From: Pseudomonas putida
GTDB lineage: Bacteria > Pseudomonadota > Gammaproteobacteria > Pseudomonadales > Pseudomonadaceae
Assembly (NCBI RefSeq): GCF_005080685.1
Contig: NZ_CP039371.1
Span: forward strand, 4,526,001-4,590,000
Length of the DNA stretch: 64,000 nt
Reading direction: 5' to 3'
The notes below the pieces were generated by a model, which saw nothing but the letters and a program-made list of their open reading frames with translations, searched no databases and was not told where the DNA came from. Below are positions 28,847-38,551 of the stretch, in pieces; within the stretch, counting starts at the first letter, position 1; each line of letters opens with the position of its first letter. A program made the position numbers and the translations under genes.

Positions 28847-31678
28847 TTAGACAGTAAAGGCATCTTGCAGCAGTTTTTCCTGCTGTTCGGCGCTCTTCGA
28901 TGCGTAACCACAAGCAGGCGCGGCGGAAGCGTCGCGACCGGCGTATTCCAGGACCAGCGCCTTGTCGTGGCGGCCCAGGATACGGCGCATGTGGTGCTGG
29001 CTGCTGTACCAGGCGCCCTGGTTCATCGGTTCTTCCTGGCACCAGACCGCATGCTTGAGGTTGGTGTATTGCGCCAGGATTTCGACCAGGTCGTCCTCAG
29101 GGAACGGATACAGCTGCTCGATACGCAGGATCGCGATGTCTTCGCGGCCTTCGGCACGGCGTTTTTCCAGCAGATCGTAGTAGACCTTGCCGCTGCACAT
29201 GACCAGGCGTTCGACCTTGGCCGGATCGATCGCGTCGATTTCCGGGATCACGGTCTGGAACGAGCCTTCGGCCAGGTCTTCCAAGGTCGAGATGGCCAGC
29301 TTGTGGCGCAGCAGCGACTTCGGCGTCAGTACGACCAGCGGCTTGCGCAGCGGACGGATGACCTGACGACGCAGCAGGTGGTAGATCTGTGCCGGCGTGG
29401 TCGGTACGCAAACCTGGATGTTGTGCTCGGCGCACAGTTGCAGGTAACGCTCCAGACGCGCGGAGGAGTGCTCCGGCCCCTGGCCTTCATAACCGTGTGG
29501 CAGCAGCATGGTCAGACCGCACAGACGGCCCCACTTGTGCTCGCCGCTGGTGATGAACTGGTCGATCACGACCTGCGCACCGTTGGCGAAGTCGCCGAAC
29601 TGCGCCTCCCAGATCACCAGCGCGTTCGGCGTGGTGGTCGAGTAGCCGTATTCGAACGCCAGTACCGCTTCTTCCGACAGGAAGGAGTCGTACAGGTCGA
29701 AACGTGGCTGGCCCGGGAACAGGTTCTGCAGCGGCACGTAGGTGCTGGCGTCCTTCTGGTTGTGCAGCACCGCGTGACGGTGCGAGAAGGTGCCACGGCC
29801 GATGTCCTGGCCGGTCATGCGGATCGGGTGACCTTCGAATTGCAGAGTGGCGTAGGCCATGGTCTCTGCGTAACCCCAGTTGATCGGCAAGCCACCGGCC
29901 TGCATCTTCTGGCGGTCTTCGTAGATCTTGGCGACCTGGCGCTGGACGACGAAGCCTTCCGGCAGCTCGAGCAGCTTGGCCGACAGTTCCTGCAGGGTCT
30001 TGAGGTCGAAACGGGTGTCGTGACGCGCGGTCCAGGCATGGCCCAGGTATGGGCGCCAGTCCACGAACAGCTCGCGGTTCGGCTCCTTGACCAGGCTCTT
30101 GACCACGTGCAGGCCGTTGTCCAGGGCGTTGCGGTACTCGTCGACCTTGGCCTGGGCGCGTTCGGCGTCGATGCGACCGGACTGGATCAGGGCCTCGGCG
30201 TACAGCTCACGGGTGGTGCGCTGCTTGCTGATCTGCTGGTACATCAACGGCTGGGTGCCGTTGGGCTCGTCGGCCTCGTTGTGGCCGCGACGACGGTAGC
30301 AGACCAGGTCGATGACCACGTCACGCTTGAACTGCATGCGGTAGTCGACGGCCAGTTGGGTCACGAACAGGACCGCTTCCGGATCGTCGCCGTTCACGTG
30401 CAGGATCGGCGCCTGGATCATCTTGGCAACGTCGGTGGCGTACTCGGTGGAGCGCGAGTCCAGCGGGTTGCTGATGGTGAAACCGACCTGGTTGTTGATC
30501 ACGATGTGCACGGTACCGCCGGTCTTGAAACCGCGGGTCTGCGACATCTGGAAGGTTTCCATGACCACGCCCTGACCTGCGAACGCAGCGTCACCGTGGA
30601 TCGAGATCGGCAGGACCTTGTCGCCGACCGTGTCGTTGCGACGGTCTTGGCGAGCACGTACCGAACCTTCCACCACTGGCGAGACGATTTCCAGGTGGGA
30701 CGGGTTGAACGCCATGGCCAGGTGGACTTCGCCGCCCGGGGTCATGACGTTGGAGGAGAAGCCCTGGTGGTACTTGACGTCACCGGAGCCCAACTCGTTC
30801 ATCTTCTTGCCTTCGAACTCGTCGAACAGCTCACGCGGGTTCTTGCCGAAGGTGTTGACCAGGACGTTGAGACGGCCGCGGTGGGCCATGCCAATGACCA
30901 CTTCCTTGGTGCCGTACGAGCCGGAGCGCTGGATCATTTCGTCCAGCATCGGGATCAGGCTTTCGCCACCCTCCAGGCCAAAGCGCTTGGTGCCCGGGTA
31001 CTTGGTGCCCAGGTACTTCTCAAGGCCTTCACCGGCGGTCACGCGCTCGAGCAGGTGAGCCTGCACGTCGGCAGAAAACTCCGGACGGCCGCGCACGCTT
31101 TCGAGGCGTTGCTGGAACCAGCTGCGCTGCTCGGAATCGGTGATGTGGGTGAACTCGGCGCCAATGGTGCGACAATATGTCTTCTGGAGCGCCTCGAAGA
31201 TCTCGCGTAGGCTCGCTTCCTCTTTGCCGATGAACAGGTCGCCGGCACGGAAGGTCGAATCAAGATCGGCATTGGTCAAGCCGTAGTGATTGATCGACAG
31301 GTCTACGGGCGCAGGGCGCTGCCACAACCCCAACGGGTCGAGCTTGGCAGCCTGATGACCGCGCATACGATAGGCCTGGATCAGTCGCAGAACTTCAACC
31401 TGCTTCTTCTCGTGTTCACTGCTCACGCTCCCGGCAGATACCGGTTGGGCGCGGCGCTGGTTCTTTGCCAGCAGTACGAAATGGTCGCGGATTGTAGAGT
31501 GCGATACATCGGTAGCGGTGCTGCCGTCGGCGGGCAACTTCTGGAAGTAGGTGCGCCACTCTTCTGGCACAGCGTTAGGGTCGTGCAGGTAGAGCTCGTA
31601 GAGTTCTTCCACATATGCAGCGTTACCACCTGAAAGGTGGGCGCTATCCCACATGCGCTGCATCACGCTTTCTTGCAT
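28847..31678 (-). CDS. sucA: 2-oxoglutarate dehydrogenase E1 component SucA
   Basis: Thiamine diphosphate-dependent decarboxylase, 943 residues, the standard length. It starts MQESVMQRMWDSAHLSGGN. The ThDP/Mg2+ site is HGDAAFAGQGVV, with GMAHRGRLNVLVN and the C-terminal ERLVMCSGKVYYDLLEKR. It shares the operon with SucB (42-bp gap). The gap to sdhB upstream is 243 bp and contains hairpins. Confidence 0.98.
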   Translation of the reverse strand: MQESVMQRMWDSAHLSGGNAAYVEELYELYLHDPNAVPEEWRTYFQKLPADGSTATDVSHSTIRDHFVLLAKNQRRAQPVSAGSVSSEHEKKQVEVLRLIQAYRMRGHQAAKLDPLGLWQRPAPVDLSINHYGLTNADLDSTFRAGDLFIGKEEASLREIFEALQKTYCRTIGAEFTHITDSEQRSWFQQRLESVRGRPEFSADVQAHLLERVTAGEGLEKYLGTKYPGTKRFGLEGGESLIPMLDEMIQRSGSYGTKEVVIGMAHRGRLNVLVNTFGKNPRELFDEFEGKKMNELGSGDVKYHQGFSSNVMTPGGEVHLAMAFNPSHLEIVSPVVEGSVRARQDRRNDTVGDKVLPISIHGDAAFAGQGVVMETFQMSQTRGFKTGGTVHIVINNQVGFTISNPLDSRSTEYATDVAKMIQAPILHVNGDDPEAVLFVTQLAVDYRMQFKRDVVIDLVCYRRRGHNEADEPNGTQPLMYQQISKQRTTRELYAEALIQSGRIDAERAQAKVDEYRNALDNGLHVVKSLVKEPNRELFVDWRPYLGHAWTARHDTRFDLKTLQELSAKLLELPEGFVVQRQVAKIYEDRQKMQAGGLPINWGYAETMAYATLQFEGHPIRMTGQDIGRGTFSHRHAVLHNQKDASTYVPLQNLFPGQPRFDLYDSFLSEEAVLAFEYGYSTTTPNALVIWEAQFGDFANGAQVVIDQFITSGEHKWGRLCGLTMLLPHGYEGQGPEHSSARLERYLQLCAEHNIQVCVPTTPAQIYHLLRRQVIRPLRKPLVVLTPKSLLRHKLAISTLEDLAEGSFQTVIPEIDAIDPAKVERLVMCSGKVYYDLLEKRRAEGREDIAILRIEQLYPFPEDDLVEILAQYTNLKHAVWCQEEPMNQGAWYSSQHHMRRILGRHDKALVLEYAGRDASAAPACGYASKSAEQQEKLLQDAFTV

Positions 31679-31921
31679 GCTTGGTCACCCTCGGTTAGGG
31701 GACTGATCGGCGAGAGCCACAGCAAACCTGGAAAAGTCCGAGCAAAGCGACTGAACCACGCCACCTGGATCCTGCTGATTTTCCGGGTACCAGCCCGGAA
31801 GCCCCTGCTGGTCTCATCTTCATAGGTAATGAGCGCGGGCTTTGTGGGCCCTTGCTCGGGTTTTACCTCAGTGCGGGCTCACCACCCGCACCTCGGCTTA
31901 CTGCAGGTACAACGCTTTGTA
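31679..31921. other. Leader region between sdhB and sucA with hairpins
   Basis: Contains TTCCGGG / CCCGGAA (31781-31800) and GTGCGGG / CCCGCAC (31871-31891), both short strong hairpins, in the stretch where sdh transcripts read into sucA. Neither has a T run on the minus strand, so I would not call a terminator. I see no gene here. Confidence 0.65.
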
Positions 31922-32626
31922 TCAGGTGCCGCTTTGCAGCAGCATGTTACGTACGTGACCGATTGCCTTGGTCGGGTTCAGACCCTTCGGGCAAACGTTT
32001 ACGCAGTTCATGATCCCGCGGCAGCGGAATACGCTGAACGGGTCATCCAGGGACGCCAGGCGCTCCTGGGTCTTGGTGTCACGGCTGTCGGCCAGGAAGC
32101 GATAGGCCTGCAGCAGCGCGGCGGGGCCCAGGAACTTATCCGGGTTCCACCAGAACGATGGGCAGGAGGTCGAGCAGCAAGCGCACAGGATGCACTCGTA
32201 CAGGCCGTCCAGCTTGTCACGATCTTCTGGCGACTGCAGGCGCTCGATGGCCGGCGCCGGGGTGTCGTTCTGCAGGAACGGCTTCACCTTCTCGTACTGC
32301 TTGTAGAAGATGCTCATGTCGACGACCAGGTCACGAATGACCGGCAGGCCCGGCAGCGGACGCAGGACCAGCTTGTTGCCCTTGACCACACCCGACAGCG
32401 GGGTGATGCAGGCCAGGCCGTTCTTGCCGTTCATGTTCATGCCATCGGAACCGCAAACGCCTTCACGGCAGGAACGACGATACGAGAAACCTTCGTCCTT
32501 TTCCTTGATCAGCGCCAGTACATCGAGAACCATCAGGTCCTTGCCACCGGTATCGACGTCGAACGACTCCATCTTGGGCGCCGCGTCGGTGTCCGGGTTG
32601 TAACGATAAACTTCGACTTTCAACAT
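31922..32626 (-). CDS. sdhB: Succinate dehydrogenase iron-sulfur subunit SdhB
   Basis: Electron-transfer subunit on the inner face of the inner membrane, 234 residues from the ATG at 32626 (AAGGGTGG upstream). A GTG nine bases further up is also possible. Iron-sulfur ligands: [2Fe-2S] in CREGVCGSDGMNMNG, [4Fe-4S] in CILCACCSTSCP, [3Fe-4S] in CRGIMNCVNVCPKGLNP. All present. Confidence 0.97.
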   Translation of the reverse strand: MLKVEVYRYNPDTDAAPKMESFDVDTGGKDLMVLDVLALIKEKDEGFSYRRSCREGVCGSDGMNMNGKNGLACITPLSGVVKGNKLVLRPLPGLPVIRDLVVDMSIFYKQYEKVKPFLQNDTPAPAIERLQSPEDRDKLDGLYECILCACCSTSCPSFWWNPDKFLGPAALLQAYRFLADSRDTKTQERLASLDDPFSVFRCRGIMNCVNVCPKGLNPTKAIGHVRNMLLQSGT

Positions 32627-32637
32627 AGCAGCCACCC

Positions 32638-34410
32638 TTAGTAAGTCCGGACTTTTGGTTCGAAGGCTGGAACAGTCTTCGGCGCAAAGTTGACGCCACG
32701 CTTGGCAACGCGCTTCTCACCCGGGTAGTACAGGGTGTGGCACAGCCAGTTCTCGTCGTCACGGTCTTCGAAGTCTTCACGGGCGTGCGCGCCGCGGGAC
32801 TCTTTACGGGCTTCGGCCGCGATGGCGGTAGCTTCGGCGACTTCCAGCAGGTTCTGCAGCTCCAGCGCTTCGATACGCGCGGTGTTGAAGGCCTGGGACT
32901 TGTCGTTGATCTTGACGTTGGCGATGCGCTCACGCAGGCCAGCCAGCTGCTCGATACCCTTCTGCATGTATTCGCCGGTACGGAATACACCGAAGTAGTT
33001 CTGCATGCAGCTCTGCAGCTCGCGCTTGAGGCTGGCGACGTCTTCGCCAGTGGTACGCTCGTTGAGCTTGTTCAGGCGATTCAGGGCAACGTCGACGTCG
33101 GTGTCGCTGGCGTCGCGGTATTCCACGCCTTCGCTCAGCGCTTTTTCCAGATGCAGACCGGCAGCACGACCGAAGACCACCAGGTCGAGCAGCGAGTTGC
33201 CGCCCAGGCGGTTGGCACCGTGAACCGATACGCACGCCACTTCACCTACGGCGAACAGGCCTGGGATGATCTGATCCTTGCCTTCGGCGTCCATGGTGAT
33301 GGCCTGGCCATGAATGTTGGTGGCAACGCCGCCCATCATGTAGTGGCAGGTCGGTACGACCGGTACCGGTGCGACCACCGGGTCGACGTGGGCAAAGGTC
33401 TTGGACAGCTCGCAGATACCTGGCAGGCGGCTGTGCAGCACCTCCTCGCCCAGGTGGTCCAGCTTCAGCAGTACGTGATCCTTGTTTGGGCCCACACCGT
33501 TGCCGGCGATGATTTCCTTGACCATGGAACGGGCGACTACGTCGCGGCCAGCCAGGTCCTTCGCGTTCGGCGCGTAACGCTCCATGAAGCGCTCGCCGTG
33601 GGCGTTGATCAGGTAGCCACCCTCACCGCGGCAGCCCTCGGTCACGAGAACGCCGGCGCCGGCGATACCGGTCGGGTGGAACTGCCACATCTCGATGTCC
33701 TGTACCGGAACGCCTGCACGCAGGGCCATGCCGATACCGTCACCGGTGTTGATCAGGGCGTTGGTGGTCGAGGCGTAGATACGGCCCGCACCGCCAGTGG
33801 CCAGCACGGTGGCCTTGGACTTGATGTACAGGGTTTCGCCGGTTTCGATGCAGATCGCGATCACACCGACGAACGCGCCGTCCTGGTTCTTCACCAGGTC
33901 AACGGCGTAGTACTCGTTGAGGAAGGTAGTACCGGCTTTTAGGTTGCCCTGGTACAGGGTGTGCAGCAGCGCGTGACCGGTACGGTCGGATGCCGCGCAG
34001 GTACGGGCAGCCTGGCCACCCTTGCCGAAGTCCTTGGACTGGCCACCGAACGGACGCTGGTAGATACGACCGGTTTCGGTACGCGAGAACGGCAGGCCCA
34101 TGTGGTCCAGCTCGAAGACCGCAGCCGGGCCTTCCTGACACATGTACTCGATAGCGTCCTGGTCACCGATGTAGTCGGAACCCTTGACGGTATCGTACAT
34201 GTGCCAGCGCCAATCGTCGTTCGGGTCGGCCGAAGCGATGGCGCAGGTGATGCCGCCCTGGGCGGATACGGTGTGCGAACGGGTCGGGAAGACCTTGGTG
34301 ACCACGGCTGTCTTGTGACCGCCCTGGGCCAGCTGCAGCGCTGCGCGCATGCCGGCACCGCCGCCACCGATGATGATGGCGTCGAAGGAAATAGTAGGAA
34401 TGCTAGCCAT
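32638..34410 (-). CDS. sdhA: Succinate dehydrogenase flavoprotein subunit SdhA
   Basis: Oxidises succinate to fumarate; covalently FAD-linked through the histidine in [11 protein letters not shown]. It has 590 residues, with the N-terminal FAD site [28 protein letters not shown] and ARSMVKEI. It is followed after 11 bp by sdhB and preceded after 3 bp by sdhD. Confidence 0.98.
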   Translation of the reverse strand: MASIPTISFDAIIIGGGGAGMRAALQLAQGGHKTAVVTKVFPTRSHTVSAQGGITCAIASADPNDDWRWHMYDTVKGSDYIGDQDAIEYMCQEGPAAVFELDHMGLPFSRTETGRIYQRPFGGQSKDFGKGGQAARTCAASDRTGHALLHTLYQGNLKAGTTFLNEYYAVDLVKNQDGAFVGVIAICIETGETLYIKSKATVLATGGAGRIYASTTNALINTGDGIGMALRAGVPVQDIEMWQFHPTGIAGAGVLVTEGCRGEGGYLINAHGERFMERYAPNAKDLAGRDVVARSMVKEIIAGNGVGPNKDHVLLKLDHLGEEVLHSRLPGICELSKTFAHVDPVVAPVPVVPTCHYMMGGVATNIHGQAITMDAEGKDQIIPGLFAVGEVACVSVHGANRLGGNSLLDLVVFGRAAGLHLEKALSEGVEYRDASDTDVDVALNRLNKLNERTTGEDVASLKRELQSCMQNYFGVFRTGEYMQKGIEQLAGLRERIANVKINDKSQAFNTARIEALELQNLLEVAEATAIAAEARKESRGAHAREDFEDRDDENWLCHTLYYPGEKRVAKRGVNFAPKTVPAFEPKVRTY

Positions 34411-34413
34411 GGA

Positions 34414-34782
34414 TCAGATACCCCAGAGAATCTGCACACCCCAGACGAAGTAAGCGAACATCGCAACGCCGCATACCGCCTGGAACAGGAAACGAATCGC
34501 AGTCGCCGACTTGCCGAACGACATCGGCGTCAGGTAGTCGGTGGCGATGGTCCACATGCCGACCCAGGCGTGGGCGCCCAGGGCAACGAGGGCCAGCAGA
34601 CTGAAGATCCGCATCGCGTTGTTGGAGAACAGACCATGCCACTGGGTGTAGTCGATGCCGGGGTGGCAGACCACGTAGCCGATCAGGAAAATGAAGTAAG
34701 CCGCGAGAACGACCGCCGATACGCGCTGCGCCATCCAGTCATAGAGGCCCGAACGCGACAGGTTCGTGACATTGGTTACCAT
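34414..34782 (-). CDS. sdhD: Succinate dehydrogenase membrane anchor SdhD
   Basis: Heme b-binding membrane anchor, 122 residues, starting MVTNVTNLSRSGLYDWMAQR with three transmembrane helices. The ATG follows the sdhC stop closely: the sdhC TAA at 34776-34778 lies inside the sdhD coding start, an overlap of 7 bp. An in-frame TTG six bases upstream is not a likely start. Confidence 0.96.
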   Translation of the reverse strand: MVTNVTNLSRSGLYDWMAQRVSAVVLAAYFIFLIGYVVCHPGIDYTQWHGLFSNNAMRIFSLLALVALGAHAWVGMWTIATDYLTPMSFGKSATAIRFLFQAVCGVAMFAYFVWGVQILWGI

Positions 34783-35162
34783 ACCCAAACTCCCACCAGA
34801 ACGATCAGCACCACGGAGATGACGATCACGATTTTCGAGCCCAGCTTGCCGCCTTCCAGCGTCTCACCGATACCCATGTCCATGATCAGGTGGCGTACAC
34901 CTGCCACGAGGTGATAAAGCAGGGCGGACAGCAGGCCCCAGGTCACGAACTTGGCCAGCGGGCTGGTCAGACACGCCTTCACCTCACCGAAGCCTTCCTC
35001 GGAACCCAGCGACTTGCCCAGTGCATAAAGCATGATGGCAAGGCCCAGGAACAGGATGACGCCGGAGATACGGTGCAGAATGGACGTGTACGCAGTGACA
35101 GGAAGCTTGATGGTCCTTAGGTCTAGGTTTACAGGTCGTTGGCTTTTCACGGCTTTTTTCAC
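34776..35162 (-). CDS. sdhC: Succinate dehydrogenase cytochrome b556 subunit SdhC
   Basis: First gene of sdhCDAB, 128 residues, starting with GTG. It has QRPVNLDLRTIKLPVTAYTS followed by HRISG, the quinone/heme region typical of SdhC, and three helices. It is transcribed from the promoter at 35286-35314. Confidence 0.95.
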   Translation of the reverse strand: MKKAVKSQRPVNLDLRTIKLPVTAYTSILHRISGVILFLGLAIMLYALGKSLGSEEGFGEVKACLTSPLAKFVTWGLLSALLYHLVAGVRHLIMDMGIGETLEGGKLGSKIVIVISVVLIVLVGVWVW

Positions 35163-35285
35163 ACTGAAGAGCCCCTAGCGAATCAGGGCAAAGTTGTTGG
35201 TAAGTGTACTGGTCAGGTACCCACCACCCAGGGAACGGCGACCCCCAGCAGTTCGGGCTTGCAAGCCCCTGGCGGTCGGCTGCCG

Positions 35286-35314
35286 AGTATAGACAGTTAG
35301 GCTGCTTATGACAA
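35286..35314 (-). promoter_or_regulatory. Promoter of sdhCDAB
   Basis: On the minus strand TTGTCA (35309-35314), a 17-bp spacer and TATACT (35286-35291), near-consensus sigma-70. The leader would be about 117 nt. Confidence 0.75.
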
Positions 35315-35428
35315 CGTGATGGGCTAGCCCAAATAGCGCATTGCCTTTAATGAACAAAAGGCGTAAACGGGCGAGAAATTCGTGAAAAATCAGGCCTGCG
35401 GGGCGGTTTCAACCAGCCTTTAGGCAAA

Positions 35429-35456
35429 TTGACATTCGAATTTATCCCTCTATAGT
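35429..35456 (+). promoter_or_regulatory. Promoter of gltA
   Basis: Perfect -35 TTGACA (35429-35434), 16-bp spacer and -10 TATAGT (35451-35456). The transcript would start near 35463, about 50 nt before the gltA ATG, which is preceded by AGGAGG. Confidence 0.85.
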
Positions 35457-35514
35457 GGTGCGGGCCCTGCGTGGGGGGTCTGTCTGATGATTTCAAGCAT
35501 TAATAGGAGGCCAC

Positions 35515-36804
35515 ATGGCTGACAAAAAAGCGCAGTTGGTCATCGAGGGCGCTGCCCCCGTCGAGCTGCCCATTTTAACCGGCACCGTTGGTCCTGATGT
35601 AATCGACGTCCGCGGGTTGGGGGCCACTGGTCACTTCACCTTCGACCCAGGTTTCATGGCGACCGCCTCGTGCGAGTCGAAGATCACCTACATCGATGGC
35701 GACAAGGGCGTGCTGCTGCACCGCGGCTACCCGATCGAACAACTCGCCGAGAAATCGGACTACCTCGAAACCTGCTACCTGCTGCTCAACGGCGAACTGC
35801 CGAATGCCGAGCAGAAGGCCCAGTTCGTCAGCACCGTGAAAAACCACACCATGGTTCACGAGCAGCTGAAGTCCTTCTTCAATGGCTTCCGCCGCGACGC
35901 TCACCCGATGGCGGTGATGTGCGGCGTGGTCGGCGCCCTGTCGGCGTTCTATCACGACTCCCTGGACATCAATAACCCGCAACACCGCGAGATCTCCGCG
36001 GTGCGCCTGGTCGCCAAGATGCCGACCCTGGCCGCGATGGTTTACAAGTATTCCATGGGCCAGCCGATGATGTATCCGCGCAACGACCTGTCGTACGCGG
36101 AAAACTTCCTGCACATGATGTTCAACACCCCGTGCGAGATCAAACCGATCAGCCCGGTACTGGCCAAGGCAATGGACCGGATCTTCATCCTCCACGCCGA
36201 CCACGAGCAGAACGCCTCCACCTCCACCGTGCGCCTGGCAGGCTCCTCGGGCGCCAACCCGTTCGCCTGTATCGCCGCCGGTATCGCCGCACTGTGGGGC
36301 CCGGCCCACGGCGGTGCGAACGAAGCCGTACTGACCATGCTCGATGAAATTGGCGATGTCTCCAACATCGACAAGTACATCGCCAAGGCCAAGGACAAGA
36401 ACGACCCGTTCAAGCTGATGGGCTTCGGTCACCGCGTGTACAAGAACCGCGACCCGCGCGCCACCGTGATGAAGCAGACCTGCGACGAAGTCCTGGGCGA
36501 GCTGGGCATCAAGAACGACCCGCAGCTGGAACTGGCCATGCGCCTGGAAGAGATCGCCCTCACCGATCCTTACTTCATCGAGCGCTCGCTGTACCCGAAC
36601 GTCGACTTCTACTCGGGGATCATCCTCAAGGCGATCGGCATTCCGACCAGCATGTTCACCGTGATCTTTGCCCTGGCGCGTACCGTAGGCTGGATCTCGC
36701 ACTGGAAAGAAATGCTCTCCAGCCCGTACAAGATCGGCCGTCCGCGCCAGCTGTACACCGGCGAGCTGCAACGCGACATCGCCGAGCTGAAAGACCGCAA
36801 GTAA
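35515..36804 (+). CDS. gltA: Citrate synthase GltA (type II)
   Basis: Condenses acetyl-CoA with oxaloacetate. It has 429 residues, the length of the hexameric NADH-sensitive type. Catalytic residues lie in [11 protein letters not shown] and [11 protein letters not shown]. It starts at an ATG four bases after AGGAGG. Divergent from sdhC and monocistronic, with its own terminator. Confidence 0.98.
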   Translation: MADKKAQLVIEGAAPVELPILTGTVGPDVIDVRGLGATGHFTFDPGFMATASCESKITYIDGDKGVLLHRGYPIEQLAEKSDYLETCYLLLNGELPNAEQKAQFVSTVKNHTMVHEQLKSFFNGFRRDAHPMAVMCGVVGALSAFYHDSLDINNPQHREISAVRLVAKMPTLAAMVYKYSMGQPMMYPRNDLSYAENFLHMMFNTPCEIKPISPVLAKAMDRIFILHADHEQNASTSTVRLAGSSGANPFACIAAGIAALWGPAHGGANEAVLTMLDEIGDVSNIDKYIAKAKDKNDPFKLMGFGHRVYKNRDPRATVMKQTCDEVLGELGIKNDPQLELAMRLEEIALTDPYFIERSLYPNVDFYSGIILKAIGIPTSMFTVIFALARTVGWISHWKEMLSSPYKIGRPRQLYTGELQRDIAELKDRK

Positions 36805-36822
36805 GCTCTTCGAGCCCAACGC

Positions 36823-36853
36823 AAAAAGGCTGCCCTCGGGCAGCCTTTTTTAT
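36823..36853 (+). terminator. Terminator of gltA
   Basis: AAAAAGGCTGCCC / GGGCAGCCTTTTTT hairpin with a T tail, 18 bp past the stop. Confidence 0.94.
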
Positions 36854-36869
36854 TCGCACAGCCTGTACA

Positions 36870-36963
36870 GGCCTCTTCGCGGGCAAGCCCGCTCCCACTG
36901 GAGCCTCACAGGCTCCAGGGCTTGTGCCGTACCTGTGGGAGCGGGCTTGCCCGCGAAGAGGCC
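36870..36963. repeat. Paired REP elements, perfect 29-bp arms
   Basis: Arms 36870-36898 and 36935-36963 are perfect complements with the core CGCGGGCAAGCCCGC. The loop contains a second hairpin (CTGGAGCC / GGCTCCAG, 8 bp). It lies between the convergent gltA and START-protein genes. Confidence 0.92.
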
Positions 36964-36984
36964 AGCACAGACACCCAATGAACC

Positions 36985-37590
36985 TCAGTTCTTCTCGGCC
37001 CGCTCGCGCAACCCTTTCAAGGTATTGAACGGCGAATCGACCACGAACTTGTTGGCCACCATTGCAGGCACGCTACCCCCTGGCTCCGTGTGCACCTGAT
37101 AGGTCACCTCGGTGCTTTCACCCTTGGGCACCAGCTTCCAGAAGCCCTGCACCTTCGCCACCCGCACAAAGCCCTTTTCTTCCGGAATATAGGTCGGCTC
37201 TTCGACCAGAGTGCGGGTCAGGCTGCCGTCAGCCTCCTTGACGGTGGTGATATGCAGCACCGAATCGCGCGGCGTCACCGGCCATGGCGTGTTGAACCGG
37301 GTGTAGGTCCAGCTCTGGTCGCCTTCGTGCTTGAGCAGCTTCTGCGACTGGCATTCGTGTATCCAGGCACAGGCGCCCGCGACATCCTCCTGCAGCGCCA
37401 GGACCCTGGCCAGCGGCGCCTTGATCAGCGTCACACCGCGATAAGCCTTGTACTTGGAGCCCGCCACTTCACTGAGGGACACCTTGATGCCCTCCTCGTC
37501 CTTGGCCACCTGCCAGTCCTCGGCCCAGGCCACTGGCGCCAGCAGGACGCCGATGCCACACAGCAGTGCAATACGCTTGATCGATCTCAT
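36985..37590 (-). CDS. START domain-containing periplasmic protein
   Basis: Protein of 201 residues with a signal peptide (MRSIKRIALLCGIGVLLAPVAWA) and a START/SRPBCC-type lipid-binding fold: KAYRGVTLIKAPLARVLALQ-like segment, RFNTPWPVTPRDSVLH, and EVTYQVHTEPGGSVPAMVANKF. It probably binds a hydrophobic ligand in the periplasm. There are two possible ATGs in a row (37593 and 37590); the second has the better Shine-Dalgarno spacing. The protein is common in pseudomonads, function unknown. Confidence 0.85.
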   Translation of the reverse strand: MRSIKRIALLCGIGVLLAPVAWAEDWQVAKDEEGIKVSLSEVAGSKYKAYRGVTLIKAPLARVLALQEDVAGACAWIHECQSQKLLKHEGDQSWTYTRFNTPWPVTPRDSVLHITTVKEADGSLTRTLVEEPTYIPEEKGFVRVAKVQGFWKLVPKGESTEVTYQVHTEPGGSVPAMVANKFVVDSPFNTLKGLRERAEKN

Positions 37591-37622
37591 CATCTTTATC
37601 CTTGTTGTCGAAGAGCCAACCG

Positions 37623-37877
37623 TCACGCCGCCGTCACTTGCTCCAACCAACCGAGAATCCTGATCGCCTCGTCGCGGTCACTGCCGCATACCTCGGCATC
37701 GGCCTTGAAACCCCCGCACACCGCCGGACGCTCGGGCTTACCGAACAGGTCGCAGAGGTTTGCCGCAGTGAGGTGCAGGCAGCGCATCCCTGCCGGCTTG
37801 CCCTGGGGCATACGCGGCATGGCGGAGGTAATGGACGGCGCGATGCAGCAAGCACCGCAACCCTCACGACAATTCAT
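37623..37877 (-). CDS. YkgJ/UPF0153 family cysteine-cluster protein
   Basis: Small protein of 84 residues with Cys at 3, 7, 10, 11, 33, 42, 54 and 64 (start CREGCGACC), the arrangement of the zinc/iron-chelating CxxCxxCC family. Role unknown. A 16-bp perfect palindrome lies 66-81 bp upstream of its ATG. Confidence 0.88.
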   Translation of the reverse strand: MNCREGCGACCIAPSITSAMPRMPQGKPAGMRCLHLTAANLCDLFGKPERPAVCGGFKADAEVCGSDRDEAIRILGWLEQVTAA

Positions 37878-37942
37878 GGCGCTTCACCAAGATCAGGACT
37901 CCCTGGAACAGAACGGGACGAACGTCCCTGGATAGTAACGGC

Positions 37943-37958
37943 TCAAACATATGTTTGA
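37943..37958. promoter_or_regulatory. Perfect palindrome TCAAACATATGTTTGA, PsrA-like
   Basis: Exact 16-bp palindrome fitting the pattern CAAAC-N4-GTTTG known for the fatty acid sensor PsrA. It lies between the YkgJ-type gene (start 37877) and the 3' end of the Lys-rich protein gene, so it can only control the YkgJ-type gene on the minus strand. Confidence 0.5.
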
Positions 37959-38009
37959 AATTGCCGTCCGGATGAAATCTGCCGTGACCCGGCAGTCAGT
38001 TGACCGGCG

Positions 38010-38489
38010 CTACTGGCGATACTCGAATTCGATCGCAGCCCCTTCCACGTCCCGGCGGCTGTCGTTGCGCAATTGAAGCTGCATTTCATTGCTGATGAGC
38101 CGACCGTTCAACTGGAAAGGGCTGTCGTCCACGACCGGCTTGCTGGGAAACATCGCAGGCAGCAAAGGTTTGCGGCGCACGACCTTGCCACCGACGTTCG
38201 GCTCGAGATCATTGACCATTTCCACCGGCAGACTGAGGTCGAGCTTGGGCTTGGGTAGCGGCTTGGCGACCGACTTGCTGATCGGCTTGGCTGCCGCCTT
38301 GCGCTGGGTGGCGGCGGGCTTTTTCGCCTGCTTGCGCACCGGCTGGGGCTTTTTCTGCGCCGCTTTCTGTACCGGCTTGGCCTTGGCCGCTGCTGGCTGG
38401 GCCGCAGGTTGCGCGGCCACGGCCGTACCACCTGACAGGCAGAGCGGCACAAGGCACATGGCTAGGGCAAAAGCGCGCAACAGATTCAT
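38010..38489 (-). CDS. Exported lysine/alanine/proline-rich protein
   Basis: Protein of 159 residues. Signal peptide (residues 1-25, end GGTAVAA), then a low-complexity basic linker (residues about 26-85) of Lys, Ala, Pro and Gln, for example KAAQKKPQPVRKQAKKPAAT, then a C-terminal folded part (LSLPVEMVNDLEPNVGGKVV to VEGAAIEFEYRQ). I do not recognise the family. The basic linker could bind nucleic acid, peptidoglycan or LPS; that is a guess from composition only. Confidence 0.75.
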   Translation of the reverse strand: MNLLRAFALAMCLVPLCLSGGTAVAAQPAAQPAAAKAKPVQKAAQKKPQPVRKQAKKPAATQRKAAAKPISKSVAKPLPKPKLDLSLPVEMVNDLEPNVGGKVVRRKPLLPAMFPSKPVVDDSPFQLNGRLISNEMQLQLRNDSRRDVEGAAIEFEYRQ

Positions 38490-38551
38490 GGTTACCGACG
38501 GGCAGGCTGGAAAAGTGCGTATGCTCTCCGTTCCGCGGCCCGCTGGCAAGC

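Larger units (their letters stand above)
35163..35514. other. 352-bp divergent regulatory region sdhC / gltA
   Basis: Contains a sigma-70-type promoter on each strand (separate entries) and leaders of about 117 nt for sdhC and about 50 nt for gltA. I see no gene. Confidence 0.8.
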
